DNA of 64,000 nucleotides from Taklimakanibacter albus (GTDB lineage Bacteria > Pseudomonadota > Alphaproteobacteria > Rhizobiales > Aestuariivirgaceae). The stretch is taken from contig NZ_JAENHL010000006.1 of NCBI RefSeq assembly GCF_016595235.1, forward strand, positions 806,001-870,000, in the 5' to 3' direction. Shown in pieces: positions 1 through 7,194 of the stretch. The notes below the pieces were generated by a model that was not told the DNA's origin, searched no databases, and was given only the letters and a program-made list of their open reading frames with translations. The first letter of the stretch is position 1. Every line of letters starts with the position of its first letter. The position numbers were made by a program, and so were the translations under genes.

Positions 1-142
1 AATTAGCCTTAGCCGCTGTAGGCAGCAGGCATCCTCGGCGGAATGGACGCTCGCGACCGTGGAAGGTCCTGGGTTACAGCTCGGGCTTTCTGCGATTTGG
101 AACCCTCTAAACGCTGCTCGGGATGTGCCTATCTGCTCTCAA

Positions 143-301
143 TCACCGGTCGTCTTTCTGATCGAGAATCTCGGCCTCCGCTAACAGCCGCGCCGCCAAT
201 TGCAACAATCCCTCCTTAGCCTCCTCTCCTGATGACAAAGCGAGGGTAACGGCCTGGCTTGCGGCTTCGCGTAATTCTTTGCTGGTAAGACGCCTCTGCA
301 T
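143..301 (-). CDS. Small hypothetical protein (52 aa)
   Basis: An ATG-to-TGA frame of 52 codons, beginning MQRRLTSKELREAA and ending in an acidic-basic tail (ILDQKDDR). It is predicted to be largely helical, with Ala/Leu-rich stretches and no membrane segment. I recognise no family. It is co-oriented with the next two small minus-strand genes, which fits a string of short accessory genes. No strong Shine-Dalgarno is visible, so it is only probable. Confidence 0.45.
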   Translation of the reverse strand: MQRRLTSKELREAASQAVTLALSSGEEAKEGLLQLAARLLAEAEILDQKDDR

Positions 302-385
302 TTTAGCGCCAACTGACGCTGCACCAACATAGTTGCAAGCTGCGCGGAACGAAGCCGTTATCGCGAACTCTTCGGCGCACGGGGA

Positions 386-604
386 TTAAGTCGCCTGGTC
401 CTTAGCCAACCCATCGTGAGCGCAATCAATGAGCTTCTGCAGATCGCGTTCGCCACCTTCCGCGCATTCAACAATCAGTGAACTGATGCGGGTCTTGATG
501 ACCATGTGTTCCTCGCTATCGGTGAGCTTCAGCGCGAAAATCACGCGCTCATTCGCCAGCAAGATTATCTGCATATCGTCGGGTGAAAAGTCTGAGATAG
601 CCAC
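386..604 (-). CDS. Small hypothetical protein (72 aa), GTG start
   Basis: A 72-residue frame that starts at GTG, with a GGGAG ribosome-binding site seven bases upstream. The product begins MAISDFSPDDMQIILLAN and is a compact acidic alpha/beta-like protein without a signal peptide or membrane segment. I recognise no family. The ribosome-binding site lies in the 3' arm of a 7-bp hairpin (611-635), so translation may be controlled. Codon use is like that of its neighbours. Confidence 0.55.
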   Translation of the reverse strand: MAISDFSPDDMQIILLANERVIFALKLTDSEEHMVIKTRISSLIVECAEGGERDLQKLIDCAHDGLAKDQAT

Positions 605-610
605 AAAGCC

Positions 611-635
611 ACTCCCGTTTAATTCAGGCGGGAGT
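611..635 (-). promoter_or_regulatory. Hairpin covering the ribosome-binding site of the 386-604 gene
   Basis: ACTCCCG and CGGGAGT form a perfect 7-bp inverted repeat with an 11-base loop. On the minus-strand transcript the 3' arm contains the GGGAG that is correctly spaced for the GTG start at 604. The fold would hide the ribosome-binding site. Regulation is inferred. Confidence 0.35.
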
Positions 636-750
636 CTTAATGCTCTCAGTCGCCAATGCCTGAGGCCAATTTTGGCGATAAGGCACCATACGCCCTTCAG
701 TCACTCGCAGGGGATTTCTTTTCAAAGTTCCCGTGCCGGAGTTCCGAGCG

Positions 751-987
751 TCACGCCTTCTTCAGGCGCACACCAGCGCCGCCGCCGTTCTCGGGGATGA
801 AAACTATGCCGGCCTCAACAAGGACGCGGTGAACCGCCTCGATGTTTGAGCCGCGCGCCGATGGAAACCCGTCCTCGGCCTCAATCCTCTTGACGGTTGA
901 TTCCGCCACGCCCGCGCGCTCCGCAAGCTCCTTGGCCGACCACTTCAAATAGCCGCGCGCCATCCGCACTTGAGCCCCAGAAATCAT
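751..987 (-). CDS. XRE-family helix-turn-helix regulator
   Basis: A 78-residue protein that is almost entirely a Cro/C1-type HTH domain. Residues 5-35 include ARGYLKWSAKELAERAGV followed by AESTVKRIE, the usual recognition-helix pattern. The tail (FIPENGGGAGVRLKKA) is typical of short XRE regulators of alphaproteobacterial prophages and islands. It is divergently transcribed from the nine-gene operon at 1107-4534. The intergenic region holds three palindromic operator-like sites, so it probably represses itself and the operon. The start lies close to the operators and has only a weak ribosome-binding site. Confidence 0.85.
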   Translation of the reverse strand: MISGAQVRMARGYLKWSAKELAERAGVAESTVKRIEAEDGFPSARGSNIEAVHRVLVEAGIVFIPENGGGAGVRLKKA

Positions 988-991
988 CTAT

Positions 992-1063
992 TTGACCTAT
1001 TTTATATCACAAGTGAACTATTTTAGTTGACAAATCATGCTATAGTGACCGATATTAGGTCAC
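992..1063. promoter_or_regulatory. Array of three 19-bp operator-like palindromes
   Basis: The sites share the plan GTGACC-N7-GGTCAC. Site 3 (1045-1063) is a perfect 6-bp palindrome around GATATTA. Site 2 (1013-1031) is GTGAAC-TATTTTA-GTTGAC, one mismatch from symmetrical. Site 1 (992-1010) is TTGACC-TATTTTA-TATCAC. Their starts are 21 and 32 bp apart, close to two and three helical turns, so a regulator would bind on one face. The likely ligand is the adjacent XRE protein; that is inference. Confidence 0.6.
1027..1056 (+). promoter_or_regulatory. Candidate sigma70-type promoter of the 1107-4534 operon
   Basis: A perfect -35 TTGACA (1027-1032) is followed after 18 bases by GATATT (1051-1056), a moderate -10. 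It overlaps operator sites 2 and 3, so bound repressor would block it. Confidence 0.4.
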
Positions 1064-1106
1064 AAGAGATCGATTTTCAATCACCTAACCTGCGGAACTG
1101 GAAATC

Positions 1107-1316
1107 ATGGTTACCCGCTCCTCTCCTCTCCCGCCTCTCTCCCCCGAAGAAGCCAAGGCCGAGCGCGCCCGCTATATCGCGGAATGGAATGCGGCGATGA
1201 ACAGCGCCACCCCCGCAGAGCGCGAGCTTGAGGAGCTTTCCCGCAAAACCCGCCTGACCGCTTCCGAGCTGTCCCGCTTCAACGAGCTGTCGGCCCGCTC
1301 GATCAGGGCGGCCTGA
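1107..1316 (+). CDS. Small hypothetical protein (69 aa), first gene of operon
   Basis: The first gene after the operator array. The 69-residue product begins MVTRSSPLPPLSPEEAKAER and continues as charged helices (ERELEELSRKTRLTASELSR). It has no signal peptide or membrane segment. It ends three bases before the next start, which indicates co-transcription. I recognise no family. Confidence 0.6.
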   Translation: MVTRSSPLPPLSPEEAKAERARYIAEWNAAMNSATPAERELEELSRKTRLTASELSRFNELSARSIRAA

Positions 1317-1319
1317 GCC

Positions 1320-1559
1320 ATGGAGGTGACGGCGTACATTCCGATTTTCGAGCAAGGCTACCGGGTGGCTGATCTCACCGTGCACATTGACCCGGCCTCG
1401 CACGCCCTCGCTTTCGAAGACAAGGACGGCAACCGCCGCCAGATGGCCCCGGCTCGCGCCCATGAAATCCTGACCGACATTCGGCTCTACGACCGCGACA
1501 AGTGGCGGGAGCTTGAACAGCATTCGCGGGCCGGATGCCCCGAGGAGCAGCCGCCCTAA
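1320..1559 (+). CDS. Small hypothetical protein (79 aa)
   Basis: The second operon gene, starting three bases after the first ends. The product begins MEVTAYIPIFEQGYRVADLT, looks like a small beta-rich domain, and ends in a polar tail (GCPEEQPP). No known domain is recognised. Being co-directional and tightly spaced supports it as a real gene. Confidence 0.6.
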   Translation: MEVTAYIPIFEQGYRVADLTVHIDPASHALAFEDKDGNRRQMAPARAHEILTDIRLYDRDKWRELEQHSRAGCPEEQPP

Positions 1560-1626
1560 CAAGACGGGTGCGCCAGCCCGCTTCCACCACTTCCGAATTG
1601 CAACGCCTCTCACCAGGAGAACGACT

Positions 1627-2352
1627 ATGCGCGTTTCTTCCAGCGCTCCAGCTATGTCCCGTCGATCGATCTTGCGCGGCATCGCCTTCGCCCTTGTCGG
1701 CGCTTCCGTGCCAGCCGCAGCCTTTGTCGGCCGCGAGATAGGACGGCCGAACGATGGCGAGCTTGTCGGCCGCTGCCAGCTCTGGAAGGACCAGGGCCGG
1801 AAGCTGAAGCGCATGGAGAAGCGCCTGAGGGTCTATGCGGCCGAGGCAAAGAGCCGTGCGCCTGCGCTTCCCTCTGAGTTCTATGAGCAGATCGACTACA
1901 ATGGGTATTTCCCTGTCTTGCCGAGCAACGGCGCTTTCGTGAACGGCCCGTACTCCTGGAGCCGCGAAGAACTGACCCGCATGGCGAGCGGCGACCACCC
2001 GATGGAAGGCGCCGACGAGGGGAATGGTCCCTCATCGCCTGACTGTCAGGCAAATTGCCGGCGCCTCCTCAGGCGCCTCGCCAAGCACGAGCGCGCGGTA
2101 AAGCAGGCATGGCGCGAGCATGACCGTTTTGAGCGGCGATACATACGTGAGTGGCGTGACCATTGGCGGCTGTTCATGCAGGTCATCGGGACGCGCGCCG
2201 AAACGCTCGCGGGCGCGGCGGCTCAATTCGAGGTCATCGAGCGCGAAGACTTGCTGTCACCGTTCCGTAGCCACGCCGTGGCGCAAGCCCGCGTCGTCAG
2301 GCTCATGCGCAATGTCCGTCGCCTTGTCGCGGCTCAATCAGCGGAGGCGTGA
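1627..2352 (+). CDS. Hypothetical protein with twin-arginine-type leader (241 aa)
   Basis: The start at 1627 is chosen because AGGAGA lies just upstream; an in-frame extension to 1513 has no such signal. Residues 11-18 are SRRSILRG, followed by a short hydrophobic core (IAFALVGASVPAAAF). This matches the Tat consensus S-R-R-x-F-L-K, so export in folded form is likely. The rest is very basic and helical, with probable coiled coil (RRLAKHERAVKQAWREHDRF). No family is recognised. It is the longest member of the operon, and its stop lies one base before the next start. Confidence 0.65.
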   Translation: MRVSSSAPAMSRRSILRGIAFALVGASVPAAAFVGREIGRPNDGELVGRCQLWKDQGRKLKRMEKRLRVYAAEAKSRAPALPSEFYEQIDYNGYFPVLPSNGAFVNGPYSWSREELTRMASGDHPMEGADEGNGPSSPDCQANCRRLLRRLAKHERAVKQAWREHDRFERRYIREWRDHWRLFMQVIGTRAETLAGAAAQFEVIEREDLLSPFRSHAVAQARVVRLMRNVRRLVAAQSAEA

Positions 2353-2353
2353 C

Positions 2354-2815
2354 ATGCGTAAGCGCAAGCGGAGCTTCGCCCCGAAGCGGGCATTGATCAG
2401 CGCCGCCGAATATCACGCGATTGAGGAGGAGGTTGAGCGACTGATTGCTGTTCTCGACTTGCTGGCGCCGGACCCCGACATGGAGCCGTCGCTTGCTTGG
2501 ACCGACTATGAAGCCGTGCTGAACGGCGACGAGAACAGGCCCGACAAAGTTTCCAACGGCGACGACCGGGAGCTGGACGAAGCCGACGCGGAGCCCTCGC
2601 TAGGTGCTCCCGAGGTTATTTTCATTGGTCCCAAGGGCGGCTCATCCGTCACGCTTCAGATCGTGCGCAAGCAGAGGCCCGAGCTTTATCGAGGCGAGCC
2701 GGAGCGCACCAGTGAGTTTTCGCAAAACGTGTGGGCTAGGGGCGGCGCGGATGACCGCGAAGTGCAGTGCGAGGACGAAGGCGCGCAATGCGACGACGAA
2801 GGAGTGCAGGCTTAA
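2354..2815 (+). CDS. Acidic hypothetical protein (153 aa)
   Basis: It starts at MRKRKRSFAPKRA, one base after the previous stop. The N-terminus is basic and the centre is acidic, with a repeated MEPSLAWTD / AEPSLGAPE pattern. The tail alternates acid and cysteine (EVQCEDEGAQCDDEG). I recognise no domain; the EPSLG pattern resembles short proteins of rhizobial prophage-like regions as I recall them. Its stop overlaps the next start (TAATG), which suggests translational coupling. Confidence 0.6.
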   Translation: MRKRKRSFAPKRALISAAEYHAIEEEVERLIAVLDLLAPDPDMEPSLAWTDYEAVLNGDENRPDKVSNGDDRELDEADAEPSLGAPEVIFIGPKGGSSVTLQIVRKQRPELYRGEPERTSEFSQNVWARGGADDREVQCEDEGAQCDDEGVQA

Positions 2816-3204
2816 TGATCAAGCGTATCAACTGGTACAATCAGGCGGTTTATGAGGTGTTTCGGCCGGAGCTTGATCGCCGCGCCCGCATGTCGCCGGT
2901 CATTTCTGACAACATGGCTCCCACGGTCAATGTGGGCGACTTCATCATAGCCGTTCCCGCAGATCGATATGAGGGCGAGGGGCTCTATATCGTAGACGGC
3001 AATCTTTACCGGGTACAGTCATCCGGGAGCGTGAAGCGCAGCGAGCTATGGCTTATGCGCGACAATCCCCTTTATACGCCACGCGACGTGGTGACCTATG
3101 AATGGTTCTGCGCTCATGTCCTTGGCTACGTGACGGGGATTGTGCGCATTATCGACCCGCGCTTTTTCGAGCATCGCGCGCGGGCATTGGAGGCGGAGGC
3201 ATGA
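2815..3204 (+). CDS. S24/LexA-like domain protein lacking catalytic residues and HTH (129 aa)
   Basis: Residues 27-112 align with the C-terminal domain of phage repressors and LexA: MAPTVNVGDFIIAV, GLYIVDGNLYRV, RDNPLYTPRDV and VLGYVTGIVRII sit in family order. The nucleophile motif G-D-S-M is S31-D32-N33-M34, so Asn replaces the catalytic Ser. The usual Lys after the LYV strand is also absent (LYRVQSS). There is no N-terminal HTH. It should therefore be unable to self-cleave and may be a partner or decoy for other S24 proteins; that role is inference. The gene overlaps both neighbours. Confidence 0.65.
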   Translation: MIKRINWYNQAVYEVFRPELDRRARMSPVISDNMAPTVNVGDFIIAVPADRYEGEGLYIVDGNLYRVQSSGSVKRSELWLMRDNPLYTPRDVVTYEWFCAHVLGYVTGIVRIIDPRFFEHRARALEAEA

Positions 3205-3572
3205 GCTATCCGCTTCTGAGAGAGGTCGACGCCAGCGCGCCATGGCAGAGCATTCAGCCGCACACATTGATGAGCGCGGCCGATGAAAGGTTGCTCGCTC
3301 TCTATCCCCGCTGGTTCGCCGCTATGGCCGCTTGGGATGACGACGAGGGCTCCATGCTGCCGAGCTTTGGCACCGGAAAGCCCGCGCGGCTTCGCGACAT
3401 GGAGCGGATCATGCTGGCCGCCGAAGGCCATGGGCCCATAGGCGCCATCATCAAGCTTTGCATCCATCGGACGCGAATGCGCACTGACGGATGCAGCGCG
3501 GCAAGCGAAGCCATCACGCTCCTCGCTCGCTCGATGGGCATTGAGCCCTACGGCAAAGAGGTTTCGACATGA
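3201..3572 (+). CDS. Hypothetical protein (123 aa)
   Basis: It overlaps the preceding stop by ATGA, which decides the start. The product begins MSYPLLREVDASAPW and contains LLALYPRWFAAMAAWDDDEG and an Arg-rich helical centre. It is predicted soluble and helical. No family is recognised. The next gene also begins in an ATGA overlap, so these genes are translationally coupled. Confidence 0.6.
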   Translation: MSYPLLREVDASAPWQSIQPHTLMSAADERLLALYPRWFAAMAAWDDDEGSMLPSFGTGKPARLRDMERIMLAAEGHGPIGAIIKLCIHRTRMRTDGCSAASEAITLLARSMGIEPYGKEVST

Positions 3573-3865
3573 GCGACTTCACCGAAGCGCAGATCCGGGC
3601 GAGCCTGGACGGCACATTTACCAGTGTTGGCGGCCGGCGCGCCGCCGTGCCTCCCGATTTCTCCCCGAGCCATGAGCAACCTTTTGCCGCCGCCGGCCGC
3701 AACTGGATCACCGAAACCAAGGCGCGCGCCATCCTTGCCCACGTCAGGACCGGCGCCACGTATCAGGCAACCGCTCGCCTGTTCAAGGTCAGCCACAGCA
3801 CCGTCAGCGACATTTCAAGAGGCAGGACATGGAAGTGCCTGCAGGAGGCAAGTTATGGTCAGTAA
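3569..3865 (+). CDS. Small HTH protein (98 aa)
   Basis: Residues 47-90 form a helix-turn-helix: ETKARAILAHVRTGATYQ followed by ATARLFKVSHSTVSDISRG and TWK. This resembles the short HTH found in phage and homing-endonuclease-linked proteins and in transposase N-termini. The N-terminal 45 residues are low-complexity and look like a linker. It is a possible second DNA-binding protein of the operon. It starts in an ATGA overlap with the previous gene. Confidence 0.65.
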   Translation: MSDFTEAQIRASLDGTFTSVGGRRAAVPPDFSPSHEQPFAAAGRNWITETKARAILAHVRTGATYQATARLFKVSHSTVSDISRGRTWKCLQEASYGQ

Positions 3866-4217
3866 GCGTAAAGTGTTGAAGGCGGCCGGGGCCGCTGCCG
3901 TCAATGGCATGGTCCCGGCCGCAACTGTCATCGTGACCGTCAAAGCGGTGGAGGCCGAAGGGCTGCCACCAGTCGCGCGCATTCCGCTCCCGCCTGATCC
4001 GATCAAGGAATGCGAGCGCCTCGCGGGTGAGCTCGCCAGGGCCATGAACAACGTGCGCAATGGAAATTATCGGATCACCATTCGCCACAGCCTGGGGTAC
4101 GTGCAGATTGAGGACCATGCATTCCGGGTCCAGGAGGAGGGCCCCCTTGTGGGCACCGAAGCCTATGAGGAATGGGAGCAGAAGCGCGCGCTTAAGCGCC
4201 TCCTAGCGAGGGCTTGA
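3855..4217 (+). CDS. Hypothetical protein with hydrophobic N-terminus (120 aa)
   Basis: It starts at 3855 inside the end of the previous gene, behind an AGGAGG-like site. The N-terminus (MVSKRKVLKAAGAAAVNG, then MVPAATVIVTVKA) resembles a Tat or Sec leader but lacks paired arginines, so export is uncertain. The rest is helical, with an EEWEQKRALKRLL tail. No family is recognised. It may belong with the two Tat-leader proteins of the same operon. Confidence 0.55.
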   Translation: MVSKRKVLKAAGAAAVNGMVPAATVIVTVKAVEAEGLPPVARIPLPPDPIKECERLAGELARAMNNVRNGNYRITIRHSLGYVQIEDHAFRVQEEGPLVGTEAYEEWEQKRALKRLLARA

Positions 4218-4219
4218 GC

Positions 4220-4534
4220 ATGACCGACAGCCCGCTTTCCCGTCGCCTGTTCATCGCCAAGGCCGCGCCTCTCATCGCTGCCACCACAATGCCGGCCGTC
4301 ATCGGCCAGGCCGCTCCCGTCGATCCTGTCGAACACATGCGCGCCATCATCCGCCACTTCGACGCCCTGGCGCCGGACGCAGGCCGCTTCATGGTCCAGA
4401 TCGGTGGGACGCGGGAGACGGTCGGATATGCCGCCTATGCCAATGTCTCATCGTGGGTGACCGACACTCGCTTGCGTGGCGGCGGCTATTGGCGCGATGA
4501 TGCCACGGAACTGTCCCGCCGCTCCTGCTCCTGA
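4220..4534 (+). CDS. Small hypothetical protein with Tat leader (104 aa)
   Basis: Starts at ATG 4220, two bases after the previous stop. Residues 7-14 are SRRLFIAK, a close match to the Tat motif, followed by a hydrophobic core (AAPLIAATTMPAVIG) and an Ala-rich cleavage zone. The mature part is only about 70 residues. No domain is recognised. This is the last gene of the operon; the next gene is convergent. Confidence 0.6.
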   Translation: MTDSPLSRRLFIAKAAPLIAATTMPAVIGQAAPVDPVEHMRAIIRHFDALAPDAGRFMVQIGGTRETVGYAAYANVSSWVTDTRLRGGGYWRDDATELSRRSCS

Positions 4535-4673
4535 CAGCCCTTGTCATCGAGCCGCGCAACGTCGATGGCGCGCGAGTTGCTAGCCAAGATAAGATCAGTG
4601 GCAAGGTTGTTGGGGGAGCTTACGGCGTGGGTATGGGGAAGGTGACGCTTGCCCCGGGCACAGCTTTGCACGC

Positions 4674-5144
4674 TCAGAGTTCTTTGGCGAGCTTCTCCCA
4701 AGCATTTATGCCAGCTTCGGTCACGGCAAGAGTACCGCCCTTATCGCCTTCGTACACAACGTCCAAGAAGCCGCGAGCCTCCAATTGATTCGCTGTCTGA
4801 AACCCGCAATTCTTTATATTATTCCAATGGACGGGCACGCCTGCTCCATGAGCAACAAGTTGAATCAGAACTCCGCGCTCTCGTTTGCCGAGAGGCTTGC
4901 TTGCTAACGATGCTAGCCACTGCTCGTCGGCCGCATCGGAAGCATCGCTTACGCTCGATGATTGCTTGGGATAAGGGCCAAAGTCAATTTCGTGATCTAA
5001 CTCAGTTTGATTGTATGTGTCATTGACGATGACGCGAAACTTCCCCGTCTCATTTAGTTCAATCACCAGGCGAGCGCCCTCTCTCTGAGCCGCCTTTATC
5101 AACGTCGTGATTTCTTTCATCGTGAAGCGCGCTTTGCTCCTCAC
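4674..5144 (-). CDS. Hypothetical protein (156 aa)
   Basis: The frame begins at a GTG that overlaps the upstream stop (GTGA); an ATG at 5120 (MKEITTLIKAAQREG) is the alternative. The N-terminal half looks like a small alpha/beta domain (ARLVIELNETGKFRVIVNDT). The C-terminal half reads like a winged-helix region (GVLIQLVAHGAGVPVHWNNI, then ANQLEARGFLDVV). No family is assigned. Coupling to the excisionase-like gene suggests a shared role in an element. Confidence 0.55.
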   Translation of the reverse strand: MRSKARFTMKEITTLIKAAQREGARLVIELNETGKFRVIVNDTYNQTELDHEIDFGPYPKQSSSVSDASDAADEQWLASLASKPLGKRERGVLIQLVAHGAGVPVHWNNIKNCGFQTANQLEARGFLDVVYEGDKGGTLAVTEAGINAWEKLAKEL

Positions 5145-5515
5145 AGCGCTTGACTCTTCTTCGGCCGCTTATGCTTCTTGGCTGCCGCTCTGGCCAGAAG
5201 CAACGCCCGGGTAGCCTCGTAACTTGACCCCGCTTTTGGCGGTTTGACGTGATACCGAGGAGGCGTGTTTCGTGGCCGCCGTCTGAGGGCTTCTATCAAT
5301 TCTTCCACGTCGTCTCGGGTGAACACCATTTGTCGCCCGATTTTCCGGAAGCAGCCAACAGCTCTGGCTCGCTCGGCCATCAATCGCCTCCCAGGCCGCG
5401 CGGTCGGAGGAAACATCTCTATGATTTCGTCAAGACTATAGAGGCGCGGAAGCGTTGCTGCGGGCGCTGTGGGACTAAGCACAGAGTTTATGCCATCAGG
5501 TGGTTCGTTGGTCAT
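5141..5515 (-). CDS. Excisionase-like HTH protein
   Basis: The start at 5515 (MTNEPPDGINS) has a GGGGGC stretch upstream; a longer frame begins at 5602. Residues 23-80 form a MerR/excisionase-type domain: LYSLDEIIEMFPPTARPG, then a recognition helix and KIGRQMVFTRDDVEELIEAL. This pattern is common in proteins encoded next to tyrosine integrases of alphaproteobacterial islands. The C-terminus is very basic (KKHKRPKKSQAL). No integrase is present in the window, so the element may be decayed or continue to the left. Confidence 0.65.
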   Translation of the reverse strand: MTNEPPDGINSVLSPTAPAATLPRLYSLDEIIEMFPPTARPGRRLMAERARAVGCFRKIGRQMVFTRDDVEELIEALRRRPRNTPPRYHVKPPKAGSSYEATRALLLARAAAKKHKRPKKSQAL

Positions 5516-5615
5516 ATCGAGCCCCCGCCAAGTCACGTCGAGAGGCGGCATACTGAGGCGCTGGCGCAACGGCAGCGCAAGCGCAAAACCAAAACGCTCC
5601 ACAGCATTAGATGAT

Positions 5616-6314
5616 TTAGGCTTGCGTCGGCGCCCGCTCGATCAACTCCGGCCAGTCGTTCCTAACGTTGCCTACCTTTTTGTCTACGGGCCACGCGGTC
5701 ATGCGCGAGACAGGGAAGGGCTTTAGCAGCGCCTTCAGCTCATTGTCGTTGGTCGGCTCCTCGCCAAGCCATTTCGGCCAATCGTCCTCATCCAGGATGA
5801 CCGGCATACGGTCGTGGATCGGCTCCATCAGCTCGTTCGGTCCCGTGGTGATGATGGTGCAGCTTTTCAGCCATTCACCATTCACCGGGTTTTTCCAGCT
5901 CTCCCAGAGGCCGGCAAGCGGCATGATCTGATGATTGCCCATGGCGATGGCGAACGGTTGTTTGTCGGCCACGCCAGCACGGCGCCATTCATAGAAGCCA
6001 CCGACAAGCACCAGGCAGCGCCGGCCAGCCTTCCATGCACCGCGGAACGACGGCTTGCTGTCGACGGTATCAGAGCGCGCATTGAAGGTGCTGAAGCCGC
6101 CCTTCATGTCCTTCGACCAAGAGGGAATGAGCCCCCAGCGCATCGGCTCGACCGTGCGGACGCCATCCTTTGAAGTCATCGTCGGGATAGGCGTCGTGGG
6201 CGGCACATTGTACCGGCGCGGGATACGCCAGATCCAGTAATCGCCCGGCCGGCGCCGAGCCGGATTGAGCTTAGTTTCGCTGACTTCATTCGGGTCGAAG
6301 ATCCGGCCGCACAT
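5616..6314 (-). CDS. SOS response-associated peptidase, YedK/HMCES family
   Basis: The start is fixed at 6314 because the family requires Met-Cys at the N-terminus (MCGRIFDP), where Cys2 forms a covalent link with abasic sites in single-stranded DNA. Other conserved residues are N78 (FNARSDT), E109 (GFYEWRR) and H167 (IHDRMPVIL). The length of 232 residues is normal. It protects abasic sites at replication forks. Its place beside an excisionase-like gene fits a mobile-element copy. No LexA-box-like site is obvious upstream. Confidence 0.93.
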   Translation of the reverse strand: MCGRIFDPNEVSETKLNPARRRPGDYWIWRIPRRYNVPPTTPIPTMTSKDGVRTVEPMRWGLIPSWSKDMKGGFSTFNARSDTVDSKPSFRGAWKAGRRCLVLVGGFYEWRRAGVADKQPFAIAMGNHQIMPLAGLWESWKNPVNGEWLKSCTIITTGPNELMEPIHDRMPVILDEDDWPKWLGEEPTNDNELKALLKPFPVSRMTAWPVDKKVGNVRNDWPELIERAPTQA

Positions 6315-6393
6315 AATAGGAAATCTCGCCTGTTGACTCTCCTCATCCTGCCAGAGCATCTTAGAACAAACAAGGAACATGCTGGAGAGCGTA

Positions 6394-6888
6394 ATGCGTA
6401 TGGAAACCCAGGCGTCGCCCGAATTCATCACGGCCGCGATATTCAACCGCCTCGAAGGACCGGGGGCCAACCCTGTGGGCACCTACGACGAGCTGGAAGC
6501 CGACGAAGCTCCACCGGAAGTATTGAAAGACTGGACCACCATCCAAGAAGCTGTTGAGCGACTTCCGGCCAATGCTGTGGCTGCGCTCAGCGACATTTTG
6601 CGGGAACTCGATAGGCGCCATGACCAAGGCCGCGTTGCTGGGTTAGTGAGGGCTGCTCGTATCGCTCATCAGCGCTTGCAGATGCAGGAGGGCAGGGACC
6701 TTCTCATAGAGGCCGGCATTAGGTCCGCCGATGACTTGGAACTGAGCGGCGCCGATGGTCAGGACATCTATGCGTGCCTGGCGCTTTTTCATGATTGGTC
6801 AGCCTCAGAGGAAGAGGTAGCCGCCGCTATGCGCCGGAACCAGCCGACAGTCTTCCGAAGCGAAATGTTCAAATGCCTGACTGCGTAG
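6394..6888 (+). CDS. Hypothetical protein (164 aa)
   Basis: The start at 6394 has GGAGAG four bases upstream; ATGs at 6379 and 6400 are alternatives. The product is acidic at the N-terminus (YDELEADEAPPEVLKDW) and then helical. Its centre, VAALSDILRELDRRHDQGRV, resembles a helical repeat. No signal peptide is seen. The family is not recognised. It is followed nine bases later by another short gene in the same direction. Confidence 0.6.
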   Translation: MRMETQASPEFITAAIFNRLEGPGANPVGTYDELEADEAPPEVLKDWTTIQEAVERLPANAVAALSDILRELDRRHDQGRVAGLVRAARIAHQRLQMQEGRDLLIEAGIRSADDLELSGADGQDIYACLALFHDWSASEEEVAAAMRRNQPTVFRSEMFKCLTA

Positions 6889-6897
6889 GAGGTCGCC

Positions 6898-7188
6898 ATG
6901 AACCTGGATTATCGCCAAGCCATCAAGGATGAGCAGTTTCCGAAGCTAGGCCCCCCGAAGCCCGAGGACATTCTAAGCGCCGTCATGAATATCTATCAGT
7001 TTGAGCGCGGCCTTATGATTGAAGACGATGAGGCGTACAACGACCTCTTTGCTACCGCCACGAAGCTGTTCCGACAGCACGACGCAGACGCTAAAGACGC
7101 GAGCGACCTTGTGGACAGGATATTGGCCGACATGCCCGGCACGGCAACTCATCGAGATCCAGCAATCAGCGGGCGCCTGCTCAATTGA
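6898..7188 (+). CDS. Small hypothetical protein (96 aa)
   Basis: A strong AGGAGG precedes the ATG. The product begins MNLDYRQAIKDEQFPKLG and is acidic and helical (IEDDEAYNDLFATATKLF). No motif or family is recognised. It lies in a four-gene run (6394-7763) with short gaps, so it is probably co-transcribed. Confidence 0.65.
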   Translation: MNLDYRQAIKDEQFPKLGPPKPEDILSAVMNIYQFERGLMIEDDEAYNDLFATATKLFRQHDADAKDASDLVDRILADMPGTATHRDPAISGRLLN

Positions 7189-7194
7189 CAGAAG

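Noticed and set aside
99-123. GGAAC near the window start as an EcfG promoter
   Set aside because: No GTT at 16 or 17 bases downstream, although the surrounding text resembles the region at 13099-13151.
1041-1046. TATAGT as the -10 of the 1107 operon
   Set aside because: It is only eight bases from TTGACA, too close for a sigma70 promoter; GATATT at 1051 fits better.
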